From positions 1-64,000 of the forward strand of contig NZ_AUFL01000014.1 in assembly GCF_000426485.1 (NCBI RefSeq): a DNA stretch of 64,000 nucleotides, written 5' to 3'. Source of the DNA: Indolivaga capnocytophagoides DSM 22835 (GTDB taxonomy: Bacteria > Bacteroidota > Bacteroidia > Bacteroidales > Dysgonomonadaceae). The position numbers were made by a program, and so were the translations under genes. The notes under the pieces were generated by a model. It saw only the letters and a list, made by a program, of their open reading frames with translations. It was not told the DNA's origin and did no database searches. Shown here one piece after another: positions 1 through 6,932 of the stretch (its first letter is position 1; every line of letters starts with the position of its first letter).

Positions 1-7
1 TCAGTCG

Positions 8-345
8 TTGAAAAATGTTCTTTTAAATTATGCTATTTACTACGCGCAATCAGAGATTGCTTGCGGCAGCCTACAAAAGGGTCTGTGCCCCCTCGTCCGT
101 CAGGTTTTCGACCTCGGTGGAAGCCCGGGGTATCCGCTGCATGAAGAAAGCGTTAAAAGACAAATAGATATCAGCGATAATCATTTTTATTTGTCTTAGC
201 TTTCGAGAGCTGAGCGGGTCGGGTTGGAGACGCAGTCTTGATCTTTTGTTTCGTTTTGCATCAAGGCAAAATGAAAAACAAAGCCGGGAGGCTGCGTTAG
301 AAAATAGATGAACTTGAAAGCATAATTGAAAAGAACGTTTTATCA
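8..345. repeat. Structured non-coding element with nested inverted repeats
   Basis: This stretch has no convincing gene but is highly folded. An outer inverted repeat pairs 17-34 with 319-336 (17 of 18 positions). A second pairs GCAGCCT at 66-72 with AGGCTGC at 289-295, and a perfect 10-bp hairpin joins 157-166 to 188-197. A further imperfect hairpin lies at about 244-283. Short open frames exist on both strands (8-199 plus, 71-346 minus), but they follow the symmetry and resemble no protein family. I recall similar short spurious reading frames being annotated in many Bacteroidales genomes, so a dispersed intergenic repeat is likely. A MITE-like element or a structured RNA are alternatives. 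Confidence 0.45.
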
Positions 346-349
346 ATCT

Positions 350-475
350 AACTACTGATTGACATAATTTATAAAAAAGGTAACAAAAGTTACATCAAAA
401 TAACTCTTCTCGCATGGAACTTTTTTCTCTCATTCTGAACCTTTTCTCTATAGATAAAAAAGGATGCCAGTCCTC
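350..475 (-). repeat. Dispersed intergenic repeat, copy 1, with GTAAC-N4-GTTAC palindrome
   Basis: Read on the minus strand, this stretch aligns with 33180-33300 on the plus strand. Shared anchors, in order, are TTTTTTATCTATA, a GGTTCA/GGTCA block, AGAAAAAAGT, the palindrome GTAACTTTTGTTACC and a following ATAAA. The palindrome here is at 380-393. The copy lies about 150 bp upstream of the first plus-strand operon. Function is unknown. A protein-binding site or a mobile repeat are both possible. Confidence 0.45.
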
Positions 476-506
476 AAAGATAGCGAAATATTTATTTTAA
501 GTTTCG

Positions 507-514
507 TACCTTTG
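507..514 (+). promoter_or_regulatory. Candidate -7 promoter element for the 542-1518 operon
   Basis: TACCTTTG matches the Bacteroidota -7 consensus TAnnTTTG and ends 27 bases before the ATG at 542. I see no clear TTTG element about 19 bases upstream, so the call rests on one box. Confidence 0.45.
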
Positions 515-541
515 TTATGAAACAAACTATAACTCATAGCA

Positions 542-1030
542 ATGGTTACAATCACTATAGAAGAACGGGAATTTATCGAGAAAACAATCAGGGAATGTAA
601 AGAATGCTTTGCCGGTATGATTGATACCGAAGGGCTGCCCTATGTCATACCCATGAATTTCGGATACAAAGATGATGTGGTTTATCTTCATTCGGGACCT
701 GAGGGGAATGCCGTGAGGTCTTTGACTGCTAATCCCGATATTTGTATCACATTCTGTACCGACTCGGTAATTACTCATCAGAACGAGGAGGTTGCATGTA
801 GTTACAGGGTACAGGGCAGCAGTGTTATTTGTAGGGGGAGGGTAGAGTTTGTCGAAGATTTTGATGAAAAGGTCGAAGCTTTAAATATATTGATGGAGCA
901 GTATACCGAACGCCCTTTTAAATATTCTGATCCTGCTGTCAGAAATGTAAAAATCTGGAAAATAAAAATAGATCGTATATCCGGAAAAATATTTGGTGTT
1001 CCATATAAAAAATCCCATGAATACAAATGA
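542..1030 (+). CDS. Pyridoxamine 5'-phosphate oxidase-like (NimA-type) flavin-binding protein
   Basis: This 162-aa protein fits the FMN-binding split-barrel family that includes NimA-type nitroimidazole reductases. Visible signatures are the N-terminal helix, the strand segment around GLPYVIPMNFGY (about residues 30-42), HSGPEGNA (about 51-58), and the late IWKIKIDRISGKIFG segment. Members bind FMN or another cofactor and reduce or sequester small molecules in the cytoplasm; the substrate cannot be told from sequence. Length is normal for the family. The start at 542 is the first ATG after the putative promoter. Its stop overlaps the next start (ATGA at 1027), so the two genes are translationally coupled. 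Confidence 0.8.
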   Translation: MVTITIEEREFIEKTIRECKECFAGMIDTEGLPYVIPMNFGYKDDVVYLHSGPEGNAVRSLTANPDICITFCTDSVITHQNEEVACSYRVQGSSVICRGRVEFVEDFDEKVEALNILMEQYTERPFKYSDPAVRNVKIWKIKIDRISGKIFGVPYKKSHEYK

Positions 1031-1518
1031 AAAAGATAGGTCTGCTTTCTGATACCCACGGATATTGGGATGATAAATTCAAAATTCATTTTGCTGAATG
1101 TGATGAGGTCTGGCATGCCGGAGATATTGGATCATTGAGTCTTACTGCTAAGTTTGAAGCCTTTAAGCCATTCAGGGCAGTATATGGCAATATAGACGGG
1201 GCAGATGTGCGCGCGGCTTTTCCCGAATTTCTGAGATTCTACATTGAGGGGGTTGATGTCCTGATTACTCATATCGGAGGATATCCCGGAAAATACGATC
1301 CTCGTGTTCGGGCGATTCTACAAACAAAACCTCCTAAATTGTTTATTTGCGGACATTCTCACATACTGAAGGTAATGTATGATAAGAAATTCGGATGTCT
1401 GGACATGAACCCCGGAGCTGCCGGTAAGTATGGATTCCACAAAGTGAGGACTTTACTTCGGTTCGTCATTGATGCGGGGAATATAAGAGATCTGGAAGTG
1501 ATAGAATTATCCGATTAA
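1027..1518 (+). CDS. YfcE/MJ0936-family metallophosphoesterase
   Basis: A 163-aa calcineurin-like phosphodiesterase. The metal-binding motifs are in the expected order: DTHG (SDTHGYW, near residue 9), GDIG (HAGDIG, about 37), GNID (VYGNID, about 58), TH (LITHIGG, about 80) and GHSH (FICGHSH, about 108). Small proteins of this type are cytoplasmic phosphodiesterases active on artificial and nucleotide substrates; the natural substrate is not predictable. It overlaps the preceding flavoprotein gene by four bases. A hairpin at 1539-1561 ends the operon. Confidence 0.85.
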   Translation: MKKIGLLSDTHGYWDDKFKIHFAECDEVWHAGDIGSLSLTAKFEAFKPFRAVYGNIDGADVRAAFPEFLRFYIEGVDVLITHIGGYPGKYDPRVRAILQTKPPKLFICGHSHILKVMYDKKFGCLDMNPGAAGKYGFHKVRTLLRFVIDAGNIRDLEVIELSD

Positions 1519-1529
1519 GGTCTCAGAAC
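1519..1529. promoter_or_regulatory. Degenerate copy of the AGGTC-N3-GACCT palindrome
   Basis: GGTCTCAGAAC directly after the stop codon at 1518 differs by one base from the perfect form GGTCTCAGACC. See 2832-2844 for the family. Confidence 0.35.
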
Positions 1530-1538
1530 AGAAATTAG

Positions 1539-1561
1539 GGGGAGAGGTTTTACTTCTCCCC
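1539..1561. terminator. Hairpin terminator between convergent genes
   Basis: GGGGAGA (1539-1545) pairs perfectly with TCTCCCC (1555-1561) around a 9-base loop, followed by TTTA. It lies between the plus-strand operon ending at 1518 and the minus-strand gene ending at 1586, and could serve both. Confidence 0.6.
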
Positions 1562-1585
1562 TTTAGTATGAGGTAGAGTTGAATC

Positions 1586-2803
1586 CTATTTCTGAAGAAA
1601 ATCACAAACCAGATCAAATGTTTTAACGAATTGCCGTGTTACTTCTTCTTTTATATTTTCGAGAGCCGGAAACGGGTCTTCATGTGTATATTTGTACGGA
1701 AACTCCAATGTATCTACACGGATAGGAATATCGCGGTTTGTACCTTGCAGGGTATTGATAACTTCATAAGCCGGAACTACAGTATCTTCACTTAGAGTAA
1801 TAGCATATATCCGTTCACTCATTTCCCTGAACTTTTGTTCCCGATAGCGGGTCAGAGTTTTGTAATTGAGCATACTTCTGAAGTTAACACCTTCGGGATG
1901 TATTTCGCTCAGATAGTGGCGCAAAACTTCGTCCCGCTTCATATGGCTTTCGAGATGTTCAACCACATAAGAATATAAACTCACATTAGCTTCACTGTCG
2001 AGTATAAACTTAGATACGGGCGAAAGTCGATTAAAAACAGCACCTCCGCAAAATGAGATAAATCGGGAATTAGAAAAGTAAGCATCTTTGTTCGTCATCA
2101 TCAGAATCTCAGATAGAAAACTTCCGATAGAATAAGAGAATATATCGAAACCGGCATTCTTGTCGATGTATGGATGCTTATCGTCTTTAATTTCAGTAAC
2201 CAGATCTATTACATCATAATAAGTTTGCAATCCCGACCATATAAAACGCTGTGGTTTATTGTGCAGGCGGGTACTTATCGCAACATTCGAAAGACTTGAT
2301 CCGATAACATCCGGATGCCTTTTCTTGCGTTGCTGGCTTATAGTGTACATTTCACGGGTGTCACTCCATATGGCAGGAGCACGATTCATGTGGAATGCTA
2401 TAGGAAATAAGATAACCGATTTTCCGGTTTTCTCGACTATGTAACGAGCCCACGGAAGATACTTATTCCAATGTTTTTCATTAAACCCATGAAACATAAG
2501 CACCACACCCTTGGTTTTGGCTTCGGACTTAGGCATAATCATGTGATACCTGAATTTGATATTTTCAAGTATTTCCGCATCCCTTTTGTTCAGCATCTCC
2601 TGAATAATATCAGGTTCGCAATCTGGTTCAGCACCTAATGGGTATTCGTATTCGTCCAGATTACCTGCTCCGCCTGGAAGGATAAAACGGTATTTGGACT
2701 CGAAATTGAAGTTTCTTAATATTGTTTTATCGTCAATATCGACCTCGTTTTCATCATATGATTCGATGTCTTTGAGGTGTTTATATAAATCAATGTATTC
2801 CAT
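1586..2803 (-). CDS. Putative alpha/beta-hydrolase-fold protein
   Basis: This 405-aa protein has no signal peptide. The central part looks like an alpha/beta hydrolase: a strand followed by the oxyanion-hole type HGF motif (MFHGFNEKHW, about residue 103) and a later nucleophile-elbow-like FSYSIGS (about 222-228). A late Asp (SEDTVVPAY) and a C-terminal His (YTHEDPF) could complete a triad. The N-terminal 90 residues are acidic and unassigned. I recall a Bacteroidota-specific DUF family of this length but cannot name it with certainty. It is the last gene of the minus-strand run from dut, separated from the acyltransferase gene by a palindrome at 2832-2844. Substrate unknown; an esterase or lipase role is inference. 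Confidence 0.6.
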   Translation of the reverse strand: MEYIDLYKHLKDIESYDENEVDIDDKTILRNFNFESKYRFILPGGAGNLDEYEYPLGAEPDCEPDIIQEMLNKRDAEILENIKFRYHMIMPKSEAKTKGVVLMFHGFNEKHWNKYLPWARYIVEKTGKSVILFPIAFHMNRAPAIWSDTREMYTISQQRKKRHPDVIGSSLSNVAISTRLHNKPQRFIWSGLQTYYDVIDLVTEIKDDKHPYIDKNAGFDIFSYSIGSFLSEILMMTNKDAYFSNSRFISFCGGAVFNRLSPVSKFILDSEANVSLYSYVVEHLESHMKRDEVLRHYLSEIHPEGVNFRSMLNYKTLTRYREQKFREMSERIYAITLSEDTVVPAYEVINTLQGTNRDIPIRVDTLEFPYKYTHEDPFPALENIKEEVTRQFVKTFDLVCDFLQK

Positions 2804-2831
2804 TTTTAATATGTTACTAATATCAATGAGT

Positions 2832-2844
2832 AGGTCTGAGACCT
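2832..2844. promoter_or_regulatory. AGGTC-N3-GACCT palindrome, exact copy 1
   Basis: AGGTCTGAGACCT touches the stop codon of the upstream minus-strand gene (2844-2846) and lies 28 bases before the ATG at 2803. The same 10 fixed bases with a 3-base centre recur at 8704, 45336, 51350 and 58461. As RNA it would form a short stem with a triloop. As DNA it looks like a dimer-binding operator. Confidence 0.5.
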
Positions 2845-3785
2845 TATAACTTTATTCTGTAAGTATCATATACAATACCTCTGGCTCCGAACCCTTCTTT
2901 TTGAGAGATTAATCCTTCGTTCAGAATTGTTCCTCCATGCTCTGTGGAAGTTCCGAAATCGAAGTGTTTACATGCCGATTGAGCTTTTTGGATCAAGTGG
3001 TCAAACAGATAATCTAAAGCACCCTGCTGTCTTCCCTCTTCGGATGCCGATATATACTGGATATGTACAACTCTATCTGTATCGAAAGCCACACATCCTC
3101 CAATCGTCTGGTCTCCGTTCTTAACCTCAAACAGTCTGATCTGAGCCGGAAATTTTGATTTGAGATATTCTATTTCAGCCAGAGAATGTACAGGCTCTGC
3201 ATTATGCCTCTGCATAAGATTAGTCTCGAGTATCTGCCAGAACATAGCAAAGTTATCACTTTCCGAGATAGACAGACCCTTATTTTGTGCCTTTTTTATT
3301 CCTCTTTTTCTTAGTTGTGCATAACTGATTGAGGTATCATAGTATATACACGATGAGATGTTTCTGCTTATAAGTTCGGCTTGGTTTCTATAGAGAGCGT
3401 ATAAGTCTTCTTCCGAAGGTATCCGGTGATATATATGTGGAATAGGTTTGTATATAAACTCTTTAAATCCCTGCTCGGAAAGAAAAGCTTTTAGTGTACC
3501 GAAAAGGTCTAGCATAAGTGATGCCGACATACTTTCGTTAGTAATTATGCCCCCATAGGTTAATCCTTGATGCGAGTATATTGAATCGTGATTTATACTG
3601 TTTGCCGGAAGTAATCCTATTATCTTACCTTTTATTGTGAAAATCAGAGAGAAATCAGTTATTCTATCTTTATGGTATTCGATAAAGTCTCTGTGCATGA
3701 GGAATGTGGCATTTTTCGAAGATTTTACGAATAGATCCCACTGTATAGATGATTCTTTATTATAGATTGCTGGTTTTATTTCCAT
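2844..3785 (-). CDS. GNAT/FemAB-like acyltransferase
   Basis: About 313 aa from the ATG at 3785. An upstream ATG at 3854 in the same frame is rejected because it would lie deep inside the preceding gene. The fold is of the FemAB/GNAT type: a central GGCVAFDTDRVVHIQYISASEEGRQQGALDYLFDHLI block (about residues 225-260) resembles the acyl-donor site and following helix, and the C-terminal FDFGTSTEHGG segment is typical of the family. Related proteins transfer acetyl or aminoacyl groups to sugars or peptidoglycan precursors. It overlaps the tandem ketoisomerase gene by 26 bases, which suggests it acylates the aminosugar made from that enzyme's product. That link is inference from context. Confidence 0.65.
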   Translation of the reverse strand: MEIKPAIYNKESSIQWDLFVKSSKNATFLMHRDFIEYHKDRITDFSLIFTIKGKIIGLLPANSINHDSIYSHQGLTYGGIITNESMSASLMLDLFGTLKAFLSEQGFKEFIYKPIPHIYHRIPSEEDLYALYRNQAELISRNISSCIYYDTSISYAQLRKRGIKKAQNKGLSISESDNFAMFWQILETNLMQRHNAEPVHSLAEIEYLKSKFPAQIRLFEVKNGDQTIGGCVAFDTDRVVHIQYISASEEGRQQGALDYLFDHLIQKAQSACKHFDFGTSTEHGGTILNEGLISQKEGFGARGIVYDTYRIKL

Positions 3786-4668
3786 AAAGCTGCTTATAAT
3801 CACTGTATTTGCGAATATAATCCTCTTCTGTATATCTTTCTGATGCAAGGACAAGGCAAATTGCTCCCGAAGAGTAATTAAATTCTTTAGACCATATACC
3901 CGGCAATATATGAATTCCTTCTGTAGGACGGTTCATATTTACTTTCTTTTTTTTATTTCCATCATCAATTTCGATGTCGAAACTGCCCGATGCAGCTATG
4001 ATAAACTGATGGCAGTGCCTATGTGCATGTATTCCTCTCTTTTTTCCATAAGGAATATCATATACAAAAAAGATGCGTTTGACATCAAAGGGAATATCTA
4101 CCGAATTGTGAATCGGAGTAAGGCTACCCGCTCTATTGTGCTGTATAACAGGCAGACTGATCGTATTACAGTCTTCGACCGAACTGTATTGAATATCGGC
4201 AGGTATAATCACTGACTGATGAGGTTGAGGGATTATAGCCGGATTCGGAATATCATTCTTAAGGTATTGTTTGAATTGCTTAAAATTGCGTATGTATTCG
4301 TCCGGATCATAACTTCCGGATGAGATTACGAGACATACCGAGTTTGTAGAGAAGTTGTCTATATGTCTCCACATCAATGGAGGCACATACAGTGCTTTGT
4401 ATGACCTGTTGAGGGTGTATCTGCGTTCTTCCTTTCCGTCATTTAAAACTATATCGAAACTGCCCGAAAGGGCAATGATTATCTCATGCTGTGTTTTGAA
4501 AGCATGGCTTCCCCGCTTTCGTCCTCCCGGAACGTCATATATCCAATATATACGGGCAATACTGAAGGGGATATCTCCTCCTTCTTCAAGAAAAGAGAGA
4601 TTACCTCTTGCGTCTTCAATTTTGGGTAGATCGAACAGGTATTCCGTATGTTTTATTTTCTGAGCCAT
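3760..4668 (-). CDS. Tandem WxcM/FdtA-like sugar 3,4-ketoisomerase cupin protein
   Basis: The protein is 302 aa from ATG 4668, which overlaps the EnvC-like gene end by 16 bases. Extra residues reaching back to 4854 are out-of-gene readthrough. It consists of two homologous cupin domains (about residues 1-140 and 160-302) of the FdtA/QdtA dTDP-4-keto-6-deoxyglucose ketoisomerase family. Family members are about 135-140 aa and act as dimers. Each half has an RIYWIYDVP/RIFFVYDIP start, a KRG.HA signature, a SGSFDI strand and a Y..(E/D)(E/D)YIR ending. Domain 2 keeps HAHR, while domain 1 has HAFK, losing one of the two conserved histidines. Domain 1 may therefore be impaired. It likely makes a 3-keto sugar precursor for surface glycans. 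The following acyltransferase gene supports this. Confidence 0.75.
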   Translation of the reverse strand: MAQKIKHTEYLFDLPKIEDARGNLSFLEEGGDIPFSIARIYWIYDVPGGRKRGSHAFKTQHEIIIALSGSFDIVLNDGKEERRYTLNRSYKALYVPPLMWRHIDNFSTNSVCLVISSGSYDPDEYIRNFKQFKQYLKNDIPNPAIIPQPHQSVIIPADIQYSSVEDCNTISLPVIQHNRAGSLTPIHNSVDIPFDVKRIFFVYDIPYGKKRGIHAHRHCHQFIIAASGSFDIEIDDGNKKKKVNMNRPTEGIHILPGIWSKEFNYSSGAICLVLASERYTEEDYIRKYSDYKQLYGNKTSNL

Positions 4669-6038
4669 GGTTCGGGATTCAATTTGGTTGTTCCCTGCCA
4701 AAGCTGGAAGTGCAGCTGTGCACTGCCTGTATCCGAATCGGTATAAATCTGACCGAGAGCCTGTCCTGCTGTAACCTTTTGCCCTTGTCTTACGCTTATC
4801 TGTTGTATGTTTCCGTAGAACGTGTAGTACCCGCCATGCCTTACGATGATACAATTATTATATCCGGGAAATGCCACAATACGGGTAACTTCGCCATTGA
4901 ATACAGCTCTGGCCTGCGCTCCGGGCTGTGCTTGTATATCAATACCTCCGTTGTTGGTGGTTACTCTGAAGCGGCTATGTTGATGGGTTCCGAAACGTCC
5001 GATAATACTGTATCTTCCGGTTACCGGCATAGGCAGTTTTCCTTTATTAGATGCAAAATTAGACGAAAGGGTAAAATTTTCTTTTGTCACTACCGTTTTG
5101 GCTGTACTCAGTTCTTCCACCTCAGGTATGTCTGTATCTTTATCCGGCTCCGGTTCTGTTTTGGTCTCGGTTTTTTCTTCCGTTTTTGTGGTTTTATTTG
5201 CTCTTTTTGCCGCCTCGGCTTTTCGTTTGGCTTCCTGTTCGGCCCGGCGTTTTGCAGCAGCTTCTCTTTTCGCTTTTTCCTGAGCCAGACGGCGTGCTTC
5301 ACGCTCCTGTCTTTCTACTTCCTGTGCAATAAGCTTTTCGATCTGGGCATTCAGATTATTTGCCTGTTTTTGTTTGGTGGTCAGTATATCCTGTAGTTCT
5401 TTTTGTTTTTTTCCGGCGTCGTCTACTTCTTTCTTATGAGTTTCTTCTTCTTTTTGCAGATTTGTTTGTTCTTTTTCTCTCGAAGACATCAGAGAGAGTT
5501 TATCGGCTTTTGATTTTTCGAGGGCTTCTCTTTTTTCCTGAAGGATTCGCTGTTTTTCCCTTATATCTATGATTTGCTGGTTTCGCCAATCTGAGTAGTC
5601 TCTCAGGTATTTCATACGGCGAAGAGATTCTCCCAATGATTTTCCCGAAAGGACAAATAGCAATTTATTCATGCCTTGCTTTCTCAAGACAATACTCTCA
5701 AGAGCCTTAGCGTATGATTTCTGCTGATCTTTTAATTTTAATTCAAGGTCTTTTATTTCAGCCTGTGTGATAGCCTGCTGCCTGCTTATTGCGTTTACTT
5801 CATCACCGAGAAGAGATATTACCTTCTGGCGGGAATTGATTTGTTCGCTCAGCATATTTATTCTGTTTAGCAGAGTCGACGTGCTTTTTTTCGTTTGGTT
5901 TAGGAGTAATGTTGTATTCTCTATCTCACGTAATGCCAACTTTCGCTTATTCTCCAAATCTTTTATTTTATTCGTTTGGGAAAAAGCCGATAGTACCGAA
6001 AATACTAATATTGCAGATAGAGTTAAAAATGATTTCAT
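4653..6038 (-). CDS. EnvC-like M23/LytM peptidoglycan hydrolase activator
   Basis: 461 aa with a signal peptide (about residues 1-21, ending AFSQ), a long coiled coil (about 22-230), a Lys/Glu/Ala-rich stretch (about 230-300) and a C-terminal LytM domain (about 335-461). This is the EnvC architecture of periplasmic proteins that activate cell-division amidases. The LytM zinc ligands look incomplete: the usual HxxxD is NNGGID and the final HxH is AQLHF, with only one of the two His. It therefore fits a non-catalytic activator rather than an active endopeptidase. It sits between the DUF4292 lipoprotein gene (24 bases upstream) and the sugar ketoisomerase gene (overlapping). Confidence 0.85.
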   Translation of the reverse strand: MKSFLTLSAILVFSVLSAFSQTNKIKDLENKRKLALREIENTTLLLNQTKKSTSTLLNRINMLSEQINSRQKVISLLGDEVNAISRQQAITQAEIKDLELKLKDQQKSYAKALESIVLRKQGMNKLLFVLSGKSLGESLRRMKYLRDYSDWRNQQIIDIREKQRILQEKREALEKSKADKLSLMSSREKEQTNLQKEEETHKKEVDDAGKKQKELQDILTTKQKQANNLNAQIEKLIAQEVERQEREARRLAQEKAKREAAAKRRAEQEAKRKAEAAKRANKTTKTEEKTETKTEPEPDKDTDIPEVEELSTAKTVVTKENFTLSSNFASNKGKLPMPVTGRYSIIGRFGTHQHSRFRVTTNNGGIDIQAQPGAQARAVFNGEVTRIVAFPGYNNCIIVRHGGYYTFYGNIQQISVRQGQKVTAGQALGQIYTDSDTGSAQLHFQLWQGTTKLNPEPWLRK

Positions 6039-6062
6039 TTTTATTTATATAGGTCTATGCCC

Positions 6063-6914
6063 TTACTTTATGTAATTCTTTAAAATATCCAGAACCGAAA
6101 CTTTCTCGTATTTGCTTGGCAGGCTGTTGTCTATAGTTAATTCCTTATCGAACTCTAAAGACGAAAACGCCATATTTAGTTTCACGCGTTTCTTTTTTAC
6201 CGTAACATCTGCCTGCATCAGTGATGGATAAGTATATCCTGATTCTTTGATAAAATCTTTGTAATTCCAAAGCAAAGCATATTCATTGGATGTTCCGCTA
6301 ATATTAGTAGATGTTACTCTGTCGTTTGCATCTATAGAGAAGTGGTACTGTATGCCTTTCTTATCTTTAGTCAACAGATAAAATAGTCCGCCTTGCATTG
6401 TTATGCTGAAAGAGTCATAATCTTTTTTTTCAACAGTATTTTTTCCGGGAACGAACAGTGCATTTGTAAATAATGCCTGCATATTATTGAAATTGAATTG
6501 TATGCCTTTTTGCTTGCCCAATTCTCCTATATTTTCTGCCGCATATTTTTTTGATAAACGGTCTATTACAAATACTGAATCGGGGGTAATATTCAATCTG
6601 AATACTTCCGAATTGATAAAAGGAGCACGCAGAGATAATTGAATTTCCTGATCTTTAATCAATTTCAGTTGACTGTTTACTTTCATGCCCGAAGTCTGGT
6701 CACCTCTCATTAGTTCGAGGGAGACTTTGCCGCTGATTGTTTTATAATTGATTTGTGCAGCCAATGCGTCATCGAGGAGCTGCTCCTGCGATTTCGCAGC
6801 CACAGAACCGTCTGTAGATATAATATTCTTTTTGCTTCCGCAACCGCTAAATGCAATAGCTAGTAGTATTGCAAATAGAGCCTTATGTATAAATATTCTG
6901 TTAGATGTTCTCAT
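6063..6914 (-). CDS. DUF4292 lipoprotein, LolA-like
   Basis: 283 aa with a lipoprotein signal (lipobox FSGC, Cys about residue 25). The mature part is a beta-rich LolA/LppX-like fold, with phrases such as IQLSLRAPFINSEVFRLNITPDSV. I recognise it as the Bacteroidota DUF4292 family. In these genomes it commonly lies between a TPR protein and an EnvC-like M23 protein, exactly as here (gaps of 18 and 24 bases). A role in lipoprotein or envelope transport is suggested by the fold but not proven. Confidence 0.8.
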   Translation of the reverse strand: MRTSNRIFIHKALFAILLAIAFSGCGSKKNIISTDGSVAAKSQEQLLDDALAAQINYKTISGKVSLELMRGDQTSGMKVNSQLKLIKDQEIQLSLRAPFINSEVFRLNITPDSVFVIDRLSKKYAAENIGELGKQKGIQFNFNNMQALFTNALFVPGKNTVEKKDYDSFSITMQGGLFYLLTKDKKGIQYHFSIDANDRVTSTNISGTSNEYALLWNYKDFIKESGYTYPSLMQADVTVKKKRVKLNMAFSSLEFDKELTIDNSLPSKYEKVSVLDILKNYIK

Positions 6915-6932
6915 CTTTTGTAAAATACGTTC

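Noticed and set aside
3786-3854. Longer start for the GNAT/FemAB-like gene
   Set aside because: The extension lies within the end of the ketoisomerase gene and is not family-like; ATG 3785 begins the recognisable domain.
4669-4854. Longer start for the tandem ketoisomerase
   Set aside because: The added residues are basic, low-information and overlap the conserved LytM domain of the previous gene in another frame.
4608-5396. Long plus-strand open frame (262 codons)
   Set aside because: Lies antisense to the Lys/Glu-rich coiled coil of the EnvC-like gene; codons mirror that composition and the product is Phe/Cys/Leu-rich low complexity.
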